Of a stretch of 64,000 nucleotides of DNA, positions 34,106 through 46,195 are shown one piece after another. The stretch is from Gigaspora rosea. Taxonomy: Eukaryota > Glomeromycota > Glomeromycetes > Diversisporales > Gigasporaceae. The stretch covers positions 143,048-207,047 of the forward strand of contig QKWP01000851.1 in the NCBI GenBank assembly GCA_003550325.1, read 5' to 3'. The notes below the pieces were generated by a model, which saw only the letters and a list, made by a program, of their open reading frames with translations, made no database searches and was not told the DNA's origin. The translations under genes and the position numbers were made by a program. The stretch's first letter is position 1; each line of letters opens with the position of its first letter.

Positions 34106-34759
34106 ATGTAGCCGCAAACATATACAGTAGTCGATAGAATATCAGAAAAGCATGTCAACTAACGAAGCTTAATGGATATTAATCGCTATATGAATGTTTA
34201 AATGTATTAAAAAATCTAAGCCTTCAGCATGATTCAAAGCTAAAATACTGGATTTTTAATACTTTTAAGTACTTGTATCGGTATGTCAGAAGAGCTTCAT
34301 TTACCTAAACGGGATGAAATAATTTAGAAACACAAGTTTGCCCAATAGAGAATTTTTATAAAGTGAACTGTATTGTGTATCAGGCGACAGAACATGGAGG
34401 CCAAAGAAAAAACTTGGAAAAAAGTATATTTTTGTTGTTATCGATATTTAATTTAATTTTTTGTTTATTACCTTTAATGGAATTTTTTTTTTTAGTGTGT
34501 TTAATATGTCATTATTTTTCAATATTTATGTTTCATTCTAAATGTTATATATATATTTTAGCAAAACGCATATGACGTTTTATTCTAAATATGATATATA
34601 TATTTTTAAAAAATGATTTAATATTTATATTGGTAAAATTCATATCGATACCAATTTCAAAGTATAACATACGTTATTCTTGGATTTTATGTCGATCTTT
34701 GAATGACAGGAATCAATAAACGACGCATAACATAAACACGTGATTGGTAGGTACAACTG

Positions 34760-35493
34760 CAGGGACACGAAAAATTATCGATTTATTTGAAAAAATTTAA
34801 GAATTTAAGACTTGATGTAACATTAAGTACTTGTTATTGGTTAGGTTGTGGATGATAACTGATTTATCGCTAGGTTACTATATAAATCACGTGGCAAAGC
34901 CACGTGATTTATATTGTTCCCTACGAATAATCAGTTTCATTACAACTTAACTGATAACATTTTTATCCGTAAGGTCCGACGTAAGCACTGTCGTTTTTCG
35001 TATATATTATTCGGTCTTTCTAATCATTAAACTCACTTTTACTCTTTTTTTACGTTCGCTTACTTTTTCACTTTCGCTAATCAATTTTTTCATTTACCTT
35101 TTTTTACTTTTTTCCTTCGCTAAATCTTTTTTCCTTAACTTTCACCAATAGGAATTTTATGAGTTACGCAAAAAGAAATAAAATCAGAAAATTGAGTTAT
35201 CACATGATTAGAAAGTGATCGAATAATATATACAAAAAACGTCCATTGCGCACATAGGACCTGTCGGATAAATAACGTTATCAGTATCTAAATTCATGTT
35301 TTCGGGAAGTTAATGGAAATTGTCTACATTTCCGAAACCTGCCGACAGTTTAGTTTGGCCAAATTCATATTGCCCGGCCCAAATTGTACTTATAATTTTG
35401 CCCGAAGTGGTGTACACTGTCGATTTCCATATGATGGCCTAAAAATATCGATTTACATTGATCTATATAAATTAATATTTTTCCGTGTCCCTG
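34760..35493. mobile_element. Putative element with CAGGGACACG ends and a central perfect hairpin
   Basis: The ends CAGGGACACGAAAAATTAT and, inward, CAGGGACACGGAAAAATAT match over about 19 bp. No target duplication was found. A 16-bp-arm palindrome (ATATAAATCACGTGGC and its inverse, 3-base loop) lies at 34880-34914. Confidence 0.5.
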
Positions 35494-35775
35494 CTGGTCC
35501 TGCGCGGCATCACATGTCGCACAGCTATCCTTATAGATATTAGACGCTAAAAAAGAATTTCATAAGATCTGTATATTATGAGTATAAAATACTTCTTTAA
35601 AAACTCAATCAGCTAAAATTTTCTAATGTCAACCCTAATAATACATAACGCCAGATCAATTCGGTACAAATTTTAAAAATAGTCTGGTCATGCTAATCTA
35701 CATATATTAATGTAAATAAAAAGCTAAATAATAAGTGAACATCTCATATTAAATACTTAGCTCAATAATTAATCA

Positions 35776-35829
35776 GTAATCGCTATACTTAGAAAGAAAT
35801 AACTAATCGCTATACTTAGAAACTAAATC
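35776..35829. repeat. Short direct repeat TAATCGCTATACTTAGAAA
   Basis: Two copies lie about 26 bp apart (~35777 and ~35803). Confidence 0.7.
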
Positions 35830-35859
35830 AAAGACATAATGAGATTTTTTAAAATAGCA

Positions 35860-36900
35860 TTTTTTTTTTTAACACCTCTACAGAGGACGCCATGTAGGTG
35901 TACTTTATTTATAATTTACAAATGTGCAATTATCATTTTGTTATATGCAAAGGAAGAACATTGCCAAAAATTTACATTAATCATTTTATGGGTAACATGT
36001 CCTTTCCCACAGGAAGAATACCTAAACGTTCATCAGAGTACATTCAAAACAGGGTACTTCCTTACTCCTTCTACATACTTATGTCCCCCTCTTGTATAGC
36101 CTTCAGAACCTTTAACTTATTGCTTAGTCTTATCTGGATTATAGCGGGTAGGGTCGTTTCTGGTATCTATTTGCGTCCCCACTTGATCTGGGTATACCAA
36201 CACCAGATCTCATATAAACAGGGGATATGCTGCCATAATGCTGCTTTATGTTTGGTGATCCCTTTAATGTTAGATGTGGAGAAAATTTCATCCCACGAGT
36301 CAGAAATCTATCATTATTCGAAGTTGCCAGACATTTGTATGCTTCCCTCCAAATCATTTTGCTAACCTTACACTCCAGGGCGAAGTGTAGTGGAGTTTGT
36401 AGCTCTCTGGGACATGCCGGACAATCACCATTTTCTTCCTAATTGATATATAATAATCGATATCCCAAGGAAAAAGCCTGGAAATTCAGCCTCCAGACAA
36501 CATTCTTTTTTCTATTTATAGTCCATTTCTCTTTAATCCATTCCACATGTTCTGACTGGTTTTGAGAGAGTTTGACTTTGGCTCATAAGTATTCTGTGGT
36601 TTTTTTACTGAATAGCTACCATGTGGGTTTCTAATGCTAAATTCTCCTGGGTCCCATAATTCATCATCCTCCCCATGCACTTTTTCTTCAAACTGATTCC
36701 ATGCCAATACATATAGCTTCTATCTCTCTGGCCAACCTTTGGTTGTAGCCAAATTACTATTAAGTGCTTCCTTTATCATTATGTTCCTTTTGTTCTGTAA
36801 GTTCTCAATGATTATTGTATATTCTTCTTTTGCCCAAAAACTATTACTTATCAACAGTTTTATAAAAACTGTGATTAGTCTAGCAGGACCCTGAGCAATC
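35860..36900 (-). pseudogene. 5'-truncated LINE, 3' end with zinc-finger (zf-RVT)
   Basis: On the minus strand the peptide runs KEEYTIIIENLQNKRNIM (from ~36850), then AWNQFEEKVHGEDDELWDPG, KKNVVWRLNFQAFSLGYRLL, then GDCPACPRELQTPLHFALEC and SKMIWREAY. The CPxC-x8-H-x4-C cluster is the zinc finger found C-terminal to reverse transcriptase in many LINEs. The reading frame is broken at several points and ends at a poly(T) tract at 35863-35874, the minus-strand poly(A) tail. No reverse-transcriptase core is present, consistent with 5' truncation. It is a different subfamily from the LINE at 40-46 kb. Confidence 0.75.
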
Positions 36901-37057
36901 TATGAACAGCTAACAATTATAAAAAATTGTTATATATTTCTAAAAAATATAAGAAAACTGTCAAAAATAAGAATTAATATTACTAAATATAGGGTCGCTT
37001 AAAGCCAGTGCACATTACGAAATTGCCCAATGATCATTGATCATTGGGTGATCACGG

Positions 37058-37645
37058 AATGTACGATTTATATCAGATATAGTTTTTTTTAAATATTACA
37101 TGACATTTAAATTTTACTTGGAGCATAATCTTTATTTGCAGTATGAAGAAGATGCGACTTCGAAATAGTTATATAGTAAATGTTTTTTTAATACAACCTG
37201 AGAATTATAAGTACGTCTTGCAGCATTGAAAAGGTTCCTAGCCCTTTAGATAGTAATTTAATAACTTGAAAATCTTCTTTTTTTTTTACTGCATAAAAAC
37301 CAAAATTAATAAAAACCAAAATTTACTAAAAGATGGACATAAATAATAATGATAAGGAAAATGAAGTGATATTATTTAATGCTTTTACAAACCAAGTAAC
37401 TAAATTGTATATATTGTAATGTCTTAATCCTGATAAAAAGCGTGGGCTTCTTTTTAACGTCAACTATCCGTTTGAGGTTGAAGATCAGAATTTCGATAAG
37501 AAATAGTGGCCTCTGGTTACAAATATGTGGACAAATATAATTCTGAAAGCCAAAATAATGGCAACTCATGGGTGGTATATGCATACTGCTTTACTAAACA
37601 TAATCCGTCAAGTGGTCACAAAGAGGAGGTTCCATTCAAAAAGCA
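37058..37645. repeat. Inverted duplicate, arm 1 (arm 2 at 47665-48170)
   Basis: GAAGATGCGACTTCGAAATA, ATTGAAAAGGTTCCTAGCCC and CCGTCAAGTGGTCACAAAGA here match, inverted, sequences at 48060-48090, 47985-48012 and 47688-47712. The arms extend beyond the coding relic into the 5' flank. Confidence 0.88.
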
Positions 37646-37790
37646 TAGAAAAGCGAAAGTGCATCTACCAAATTTATGCTACACAAAAATTAGAGTTTTG
37701 ATGTTCATTAATGAGCAAAAATCCATGTTGAACAATATCTAAATAGCCTGGATTACACACATCCCATAGAAGAAAGCATAAAATGAAACA

Positions 37791-38762
37791 AAAGTTGCAA
37801 ACTTTTTCAAGTAGAGGGTAACTACCTTATATCAAACATCACAGCAAATGTGTCACATTGACGTAGACGTTGAAGGTGATGTTTGCTATAATGCCATAGC
37901 AAGTAACGTATCCCGTATAAGTAATGTATGCTATAACAGGTAACGTATGCCGTTGTTATGATCAATAAGAACTTTATGAGGTTTGAACCAATTTAGCTTC
38001 AATTGTGAACAAATAGTGTTTAAAGTTAAATAGTTTAAAGCAATAAATTAATATACATAATTACAGGCTATAAGGTTTCTTTTTATTAATATAAATCAAT
38101 ATATCATGATTACAACAATACTAATACCATTTACAATTGTTAATTCTCTTCCTTTCTTCATAAGCTGAAATTCACCCTTTATATAGTTGTGAGTTTAATA
38201 TGGAGTCTTAAACTCTTACTGGGAGTTTTTTACTTCTTCTAGAAGTTTTTTACTCCTTCCAGGAGCTATTAGCTCCTACTAAGAGTCTTTAACTCCCTCA
38301 GGGAATCAAGGGCTCCCTATGCCACAATGATAATTATCATACTATGCCCAAAAAGAAAATAATGGAATAATACTATGGACATATGCCATAATGCCGTAGC
38401 AAGTAGTAAGCTATAGTGTCCAAAAAATTTAGCATTTTTATGTAACCTGAGTCGCTCAAATGATTCGAATCCAGACCTCTGATTGAACCTGCAGAGCATT
38501 AATACTAGCTTAGTGCTGCTAACTAATCTAAAAAGAGATGAGATGCAGCAGTAAAATTAGTAAACATTATGTTATACATTACCTTCTACGGCATATAGCA
38601 TACATTATCTACGGCATGTGGCACTTGCTACGGCATTGTGGCAAACATCAAATGTCATATTACTACTATACATCAATGTGATGCTGAAGGTATTACATCA
38701 CCTACGCCATAGATATAGTGCTGTGGGTAGTAACTAGATTGAAAAAAGTCTGCAACTTTAAT
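37791..38762. mobile_element. TIR element (~970 bp) inserted in the zinc-binding relic
   Basis: The left arm AAAGTTGCAAACTTTTTCAA and the right arm inward TAAAGTTGCAGACTTTTTTC match, and similarity returns further in (ATGTTTGC..AATGCC(A/G)TAGCAAGT). The arms are 100 bp or more. A tRNA-like repeat (38425-38525) sits inside. No clear target duplication was found. Confidence 0.65.
38425..38525. repeat. ~100-bp repeat shared with 25614-25740
   Basis: It contains GATTCGAATCCAGACCTCTG and AGAGCATTAATACTAGCTTA. See 25611-25850. Confidence 0.6.
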
Positions 38763-39481
38763 CAAATCGCTCTCAACTTGTTCATAGCTTGGTAGAGGAA
38801 GAAGCAATTAAGAATTATCCATTCTATGCATAAAACCAACAGATATGACTGGAGGTTGTTTACACTTTATATTAGAGATAACCATGGTTCTTGGAATGTG
38901 GATACTTATTTTTTAGTTAGTGCTTAAACCTGCATGATAGTTGCAGAGGCTCTGAGGATAATTTTGTAATTTAAAAGTTCCTGGATGCCTCGTTACTTTC
39001 TTTCCGATTAAAGTTGTGTCGAAGCTAATAGCATTTTTATGACTTCTAGGGTTTATCAAAAGTGAACAGGCATGCGATGTTCTCTTTTGTAGTGTCCATG
39101 TGGTTAGTATGTGGTTCGTACTTGGATAGGTAAAATTTACAAACTGAAGGTTCGAAGTAAGATAAAACACACAATGCACAAAGTAACAAAAATTGGATGC
39201 GAAAAACTTATTAAGAAGGCAGTTAATAAATGCCAAGTCTCTGACATTAAATGATACATATTGTGAAATTATGCAGAAAATACATATCAATAGGCTTTTG
39301 GGCCCAATAGCATTCCCTCTTCTCTTACAAATAACCTCAACGAACGCGATTAAATCGTATCATAACGAACTAACAAGAATGACTATTTCTCATCAGAGTT
39401 AATAGATAGTTTTTTATATACTTGTATTTTATATATAGCAGAGGTCTTTTTCGATTTTAACATCTGTTTAGTGCGTCGGGA

Positions 39482-39640
39482 GTGCATTGAGTGCAACCCG
39501 AATTTGCATGAAAAGAGCATTTTCTGCATAACGAATTCAAAGTAAAATTTCTAATTATATTATACAATTAGAAATTTTACTTTATATTTATAACGCAGGA
39601 AGATGCTCTCCTCATGCAATTCAGATTACACTTGACACAC
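39482..39640. mobile_element. Fully palindromic 159-bp MITE
   Basis: The arms GTGCATTGAGTGCAA / GTGTGTCAAGTGTAA continue through GAATTTGCATGA and a long inner stem AAAGTAAAATTTCTAATT. The whole element folds on itself. Confidence 0.7.
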
Positions 39641-40170
39641 CTTTGATACTAAACAAGGTAAGGTAGCTGTTAAAAATCAAAAAAGACTTCTGCTATTTTA
39701 TATTAAATAAAATAATATATAAATCTTATTTTTTAGGTGCATGTAATAAAATAGTTACAATCGATAAAAAAAAGCAATTAGATGCAGAAAATACAGCTTT
39801 TGAGTTTCGCACAAAGCAATGAAATCCTAATCAAATTCATAAGTTTCTGTTTCTTGTATAACAATTAACCATTAGTAAAATTCTCGCCGTAGAAAAAAAA
39901 AATAAAAAAGGGTAAAGATATTCCAAACCTTATATTTTCCAACTGTTATTGTCTTTTTTTTTAAATATTTACTTCCATATCATCATATATTTCACAAGCA
40001 TCTATACGAAAAAAACAAATTGTTGATTTTAATGCTTGGGGATATTTTAGCAAATGTTCTCGGAGTGTGAGTTTAAAATATATATATTGGTCGAAAGTTA
40101 GTAAAAATTAATTTGCCCAAGAAAATAGAGGCTGAAAAAGCTGCAAAAAACTGATATTTAATGGTAAAGG

Positions 40171-40206
<36 letters not shown>

Positions 40207-40584
40207 NNNNNNNNNNNNNNNNNNNNNNNNNNNNNNNNNNNNNNNNNNNNNNNNNNNNNNNNNNNNNNNNNNNNNNNNNNNNNNNNNNNNNNNNNNNNNN
40301 NNNNNNNNNNNNNNNNNNNNNNNNNNNNNNNNNNNNNNNNNNNNNNNNNNNNNNNNNNNNNNNNNNNNNNNNNNNNNNNNNNNNNNNNNNNNNNNNNNNN
40401 NNNNNNNNNNNNNNNNNNNNNNNNNNNNNNNNNNNNNNNNNNNNNNNNNNNNNNNNNNNNNNNNNNNNNNNNNNNNNNNNNNNNNNNNNNNNNNNNNNNN
40501 NNNNNNNNNNNNNNNNNNNNNNNNNNNNNNNNNNNNNNNNNNNNNNNNNNNNNNNNNNNNNNNNNNNNNNNNNNNNNNNNNNNN
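40207..40584. other. Assembly gap (378 N)
   Basis: The run of N starts inside the poly(T) tract and ends inside ORF2 of the LINE. The true size is unknown. Stable poly(A) sequence is a likely cause. Confidence 1.
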
Positions 40585-43500
40585 GAAGACCAAATAATAT
40601 TTTGGAACCAATCCAAGAGATTGTTAGACAAATTAGTAAGGAATAATTTAGTTTGTTTAGTAGTGAGTGATTTAATATTTTCAAAAACATTAGAAGAGTA
40701 AATTCCAATAATATAGTGTAGAAGAAGATTATATTTTGGGCTAAGTGTGTTAAGTGTGAATTGGAGAAGAATATTAAGAATTGTAACTGGGGATATAGTA
40801 GTAATTTTGAGAGAAGTAAGTATTTTAGTAATTATACTAATTATAGATTGTTGGATATTATTGTTATTGTTTGAACAGATAAGTATATGTAGAGTATCTT
40901 CAGTATCAGAGCAGCGAGTGCATTTTGAAGTAGGATATAGATATGGGTAGCAAATACAAAGGTTTTCCATTGTTGGGAGATTATTAGTTAAGATTTTAAT
41001 TTTGAAAGAATATTTGGAATAATTGTATTCAAGTGTGTTTAGAATAGCAAAACAAAGTGTCCAATTAATTTCAAATGTGTTTTTAAATATTTTAAGAGTA
41101 GTCCAGGAGTATAGCTCTTGTATCGTATATATGTTTTTAATAAAAGTACATATTTCGAAAGGAATAAGATGATTGTTCCACATAAAATGGATTGGTAAAT
41201 TTAGAAAATTATAGGTAATTTTGAGTATTGGTTTGCTAGTTCCACGTTTTGCAAGTAGGTCTGCTTGATTATGAAAAGAATTAAGGTATGATTTAACTTT
41301 GTGTAAGGTAAATAAGATGTTTTTGATATATTTAATTTGATTAATAATAGATATGATATCCCAATTTTTGTTTTGTATAGTTTTAGAAGAGTGTATTTGT
41401 TTTAGATTTTTGATTGCAGTATTGTTATCTAAATGAATATTTATATAAGTATTATTAGGAATTGTAAGGAGAAGGGAAATAATTGCTTCAAGTTAAGATT
41501 GTGTTGAATCTGGATATGAAGTAGTAGCTGCATTGAATTTAATAGAGGTATTGTTTTCACAAATCTAGCTGATACCAGATTTGATATTTGAAGATTGTAA
41601 ATTTTGGATTGAAGCATCTGTATAGAAGTGAAGATCTTGTGAAGTTAGATTTTGAATGAGTGTCAAAAGACTAGTAAGTTGATGTTCGTAGATAGTATGA
41701 TTGGTTAGATGGTGTATAAGCTGTATCTCTTGTGTAGGAATATGAATTTGTGGTATAGATTGAGAGGGAGTTGTGGCAGTAGTGAGGTTGAATATATGGA
41801 TTAGAGCAAGAATTTCTTTGTAATCTATTTGAATATATGTTGGATTTTTGAGTTTGCTAATTTGGTTGTAGGGAAGATTAAATGAAGAAAGGGTATTTAA
41901 AGATAGAAGAGTATGGGGTAGTAGTTGTATAAAACCTAAATCTGAGGAGTTTATACTGTATGTTGTGGTTTTTGATAAAGAAGTTTGATGTGATAAAAAG
42001 AGATTATTGTTAGAGTTATAGTGTATTTGTATAAGTGAAAAAGAATTGGAAGTTAATAAAGGAGAAAGAAGATATGTTGTATTAATAAAGGAGTTAATTG
42101 AGGGTAAGTTAAAATGAGGCCATGTAGTTGTAATTGTGTTATCTTGTATAGACTGGAGGATATTGGAAAACCATAAAGGTTGACAGCCTTTAGTAGATTT
42201 GTTAGTACGTAAATAAATGTTATTCCATGGAAAGATATATTTATTGTTCGCAGTTGTAATTTGTTCAATAAATAGTAACCGGTTGTTTTTCAAACTATTA
42301 ATTGTAGAAGTTTGTGGGTTTGGAGGAAGAATATCATAGATTAGATGTATATTAGAGAGAAAATCTGGGCAATAGGAATTAAGTGAGAGATTTGATAATG
42401 TAATATTGGTTTTGGCTAATTGTGAATGGTGAAAAATGAGTGTAAATTTTTTTGTTTTATGAGTATGTGAAATAAGTAGATTTTGAGTAAGATTGGGAGA
42501 CCATATTTTAGTTAACCATGATTTAATATAGGTAAGACCTATATTTTTGAGAATTGGACTAGTATTAAATATACGTTCAATATTAGTAGAAGCACTTGTT
42601 TTTTGAATCAAATTGTTGAGGGTAGGTAAATTAAATGTTATAGGATTGGTAAGAACTATATTGTTAGTATTTTTAGCAAGGGAGAGCATTTATTTGGTTT
42701 GAATAGTAAAGAGTCTAGATAGTTTGGTTTGAAGATTTTTATGAATAATGCATATTTGTAGAAGATATTCAATAGAGGGTTGGAGTATAAGATTGAAAAG
42801 TGATGAAATTTGTAAAGGTGTAAGTTTTTTGTATTTTATTTGACAAATAAAGTTTTCAATTTTGTTAATAATTGTATCAAATGTTGGTTTAGTTGAACCA
42901 TTTCCCTCAAAATAGATACCTAAGTATCTAATGACATCATTGGACTTTCTGGGTAGAATAGGTTGGTTATTGAATAAAAGGGATATTGTTTGGGACTTGT
43001 AGGGTTTAGATTGAATATGAAGTAAACCAGATTTTATAGGGTTGACTTCTATATTATTAATTTTATAGAGTTCAGATGTATCATTGAGAATATTTTGCAT
43101 AGTTTCAGAGTTTTCACAGAGCCATGTTGTATCATCCATATAGGCTAAAGTTGGTATTGAGATACTAGTACCAGTAGTATTAGTAATTATGTCAAGAGGG
43201 GATTGTGATGTAATTTTGAGCATTTGATTTTGGTATTTTTGGTGAATAAAGGTAAGGATTGGATCATAGTAAATTTTCCAAAGTAGAGAAGAATAAGTCT
43301 CTTCTTGTTCTATTTCAGATTGAATATTAATAGGTGAAGTAAGACCATGAGCAGTGATGATCCTTGCTTGTCTTGATGTATATAGTTCAGTGATTAAATT
43401 GATGCCCAAACTAGGAATACCAATTCTTTTACAGGTATCTTGAAGATGTGAAATATTAATTTTGTCAAATGCTTTAGACATATCTTGAAAGAGAATCCAA

Positions 43501-45476
43501 GCTTCTTTGTTGTGTATTTTGTAGTGTTCGATAGTATTATGAAGGATTTGTATAGGGATATGGGTGGATGAGTTTTTAGAAGCAGAAAAATTTAGATCAG
43601 ATAGGAGATGGTTATTAGAAATAACTTGGTCAAGTCGTTTAGTAAATATTTTAGTAAAGGTTTTTTTGAAGGGTTCTATAATAGAAATTGGACGGACTTG
43701 ATTTAAGGTAAAATCCCAAATAGATTTTTTTGGAATAAGGAATATATTCGAAGACTTCCAATCTGTAGGAACTTTTTGAAGTTGAAAGCATTTGTTGAAA
43801 AATTTTTTAAAGAGTGTTTGTGCTTTGTGACTAGCATGTTTAATGTGTTCGTAGCAGATTTCAGAGGGACCTGCTGCCTTTTGGTTTGGAAGATCATTTA
43901 AGATTTTCTGCCATTCTTGATTTGTGATATCCTGGAATAAGTTATGATAGTATTCTTCAAATTCGGGATGTGGTTCATAGAGATGATAGAATTCAGAAGA
44001 GGATGGAATTGGTTGAAGTGGTTTTTCTTTAAAATATTCAGAAAAGTGATTATGGATTGCATTAAGAATTTCATTATGTTCTGTAAGGAGTGAGTTTTCA
44101 ATAGATAGTCTATCAATATGTATATTATTATATTTTTCAAGAATTTTTTTGTAGAAAAGTTTTGGGGTTTCTAAAAAGGATTGGTTACGGTTTTCAATTT
44201 TTTGTTGAATTTCTTTATAGATAGTTTGTTGTTGTTGAATATTAAGAGCAATTTTGATTTGTTGAAATTCTTCTTTAATTTGTAATAGAGTAGGTGCTAG
44301 TAGTTGAAATGTACAATCAAGGTATTGTAGAATATATTTTTCACAAAGTGGAAGGAAGTTGGAGGAGGAGAAATGATTTTTGAGATATTGTATTTCTTTA
44401 AATCTGTAAAAGAGAGGAGTTTGTTTTGATGAAGAAGTTTCTTTAATTTCTTTAATAGTATTAATTTTGTAAAAAGGAATATGTTTGGTAGCAGCTTTAA
44501 TGAGAGTTTTTTGAAGTTTATTCCAAAAATTGTTAAGCTAGTTTTGGTTGATAATTTGATCTATTTGTGAATGTAGTTTTTGCAAGTTGAGTGTGGTTTG
44601 GTTTGCATAGTTTTTAAGATTTTCTTTGGTGCAGTTTTTCCAAAGAAATTTTTTCCTTTTATGTTGTTTACGTGTTTTTGGTTTGTTAATTATGACGGAT
44701 AATTCTAGTGTGATAGTATTGTGATCTGATTCAAACAAACTGTTTGAGAGAATATCTGTATAATCTATATTTGTAATACTCAGATTAGTCCAGATTTGAT
44801 CTATTCTACTCTGAATATTTGAGCGTTGAAAAGTGAAATTTGAGGAGTTAGGGAAGAAGAAACGATAAATATCTTTGTATTGGTGACTAATAAAATATTT
44901 GATAAGTTGGGTTTCAGGAATTGATGTTTTTTTAGATGGAAGACAGTCAATTCGAGGGTTAGGAACACTATTAAAGTCTCCCATAATTATATATCGATAT
45001 TTAGGGTTTTGGCACAATGTGATAATTTGTTCTTGTATTTCTTTTCGGAGTTGTTTTTTTTCAGTAGTAGGGATATAGATTTGAAGTAGCCTAATAGGAG
45101 TGTTTTTAAAATGAAGATCAAGACCTATTATATGGCCATTAAAATTGTGAGTGCGCACAACATATTTGGAGATTTTGTTGTGGATAAAAATTCCTACACC
45201 AGCTTGATGTGGATTGGAGAAAGAGCTCCAGAAACTAGTATAGTTTTTGATTTTGTTGTTTAGAAATTTGCCATCTTTTTGGGTTAAATGAGTTTCTGAA
45301 AGACCAAAGATATCATATAGATTTTGATTTAAGATTTCTTCAATAAGAAGTTTTTTTGTTGGTTGTAAAAGACCATTGGTATTAAGTGAGGCTATTTTTA
45401 TAGGGATTGAGATATATTCAGGTTCAAGTGTTATAGTTTGATTTGGTATATGTGGAGATGTATTAAAATTGTTCAC
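40585..45476 (-). pseudogene. LINE ORF2: AP-like endonuclease, reverse transcriptase, RNase H, zinc finger
   Basis: One frame runs the whole length with no frameshift but four in-frame stops: TAG at 44538-44540, TAA at 42690-42692, TAG at 41565-41567 and TAA at 41493-41495. The endonuclease shows IASLNTNGL, GLSETHL, MGDFNSVPN, RIDQIW and SDHNTI. The reverse transcriptase shows LPNQKAAGPSEICYEHIKHA, WKSSNIFLIPKK, RPISI, DMSKAFDKI and the active site AYMDDTTW. RNase H shows FYTDAS, LEAI, IHLDNNTAI and NQADLLAKRG, so all four acidic positions survive. CTRC..HILIC is the zinc finger. ORF2 overlaps the end of ORF1 by one base with a GTG in its frame, so translation by readthrough, re-initiation or frameshift is possible. 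The C-terminus enters the gap. Confidence 0.93.
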
Positions 45477-46195
45477 ATTAGTTTGAATATTGGATATAGA
45501 GATCGTATTGGTATTAGAGTATAGTGTTGTAAGTTGGGTGTCAGAAAAAAGAGATTATTAGATAAGATTGGTATTTGAAAGCTATTATTGAATGGTTTAA
45601 GCTCTATATTACAGAAGGTTGGTAGCTCTCCTAAAGGTGAAATTATAAAGTGACCTGGTAGTAAGTTTTCATATGGAAGGTAAATATGTGCTTCTGTGAA
45701 GAAATAGTCAGTTTGAGAATGTGGTTTGACAGAAATTTTAATATATTGGTCTAAATAAAACATGGGGTAATTTTCTAGTATATATTATAAGAAAGTGCCT
45801 ACAGTTTGTGGAGAAGGTAGGGTTTGTAGTCTATGATAGTAAAGAAATTTATTGTAACATGTTGTTGGGTTATATATTTCAGGAGAGTTAAGATCAGAAT
45901 AATTGTCATTTAAGGGGTTTGTAGGAATTTCAATTTCTTTATCACTAAAATCTTTTATAAGTAGCGATTCATCGTAAGTTTCTGATATTGGATAGTTGTT
46001 AGAGTTGGTATTAGTTGATGGCAAAGAGGTATTGAAGGAGTGTTGTACTTCAGAATGAGATGAAGATATAATATCTGAAGTACTATGGTTGTCTTCTGTA
46101 GAAACGCTTGCCGTTTTAAGCTCGGTTCTCACAGCTGTGCAGGGTACCATAGCCTGCCCTGTACATTGGGTCTGGCTGTCATAATCTTGGTCCTC
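45473..46195 (-). pseudogene. LINE ORF1 (low-complexity, one stop)
   Basis: The frame is open from about 46195 (AEDQDYDSQTQCTGQAMVPC); the first Met is at 46150 (MVPCTAVRTELKTASVSTED). The middle is rich in Ser, Asn and Thr. A TAA at 45785-45787 interrupts it, and the same frame continues as MFYLDQYIKISVKPHSQTDY to a TGA at 45473-45475. I see no nucleic-acid-binding zinc knuckle or RRM. By position it is the ORF1 RNA-binding or packaging protein. Confidence 0.7.

Larger units (their letters stand above)
37333..38900 (+). pseudogene. Zinc-binding MULE/FAR1-GCM-like protein, N-terminal relic
   Basis: From the ATG at 37333 the peptide reads MDINNNDKENEVILFNAFTN, then with several stops and shifts GLLFNVNYPFEVEDQNFDKK, NSESQNNGNSWVVYAYCFTK, NLCYTKIRVLMF and QYLNSLDYTHPIEESIK, and after an insertion VEEEAIKNYPFYA. 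A Cys pair followed by a His-x-His (THP) is the layout of the WRKY/GCM-like zinc-binding domain at the N-terminus of Mutator-like transposases and FAR1-like proteins. At least three stops or frameshifts and a ~970-bp TIR element (37791-38762) break it. A second, equally broken copy lies inverted at 47665-48170. I am fairly sure of the class, less of whether it was a transposase or a host gene. Confidence 0.5.

Noticed and set aside
35898-36442. Plus-strand frames up to 155 residues
   Set aside because: They are antisense to the LINE 3' fragment, whose zinc-finger motif is on the minus strand.
38913-39402. Open frames of 125 (minus) and 69 (plus) residues
   Set aside because: No family motif was seen. 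Composition is typical of chance frames, and the flanks belong to repeats.
40161-40950. Plus- and minus-strand frames across the run of N
   Set aside because: Their length comes from the gap itself. The true coding sequence there is the minus-strand LINE ORF2.
43703-44140. Minus-strand frames of 64 and 80 residues in the LINE
   Set aside because: They are in the wrong frame. The RT motifs (LPNQKAAGPSEICYEHIKHA, WKSSNIFLIPKK) lie in the ORF2 frame across the same bases.
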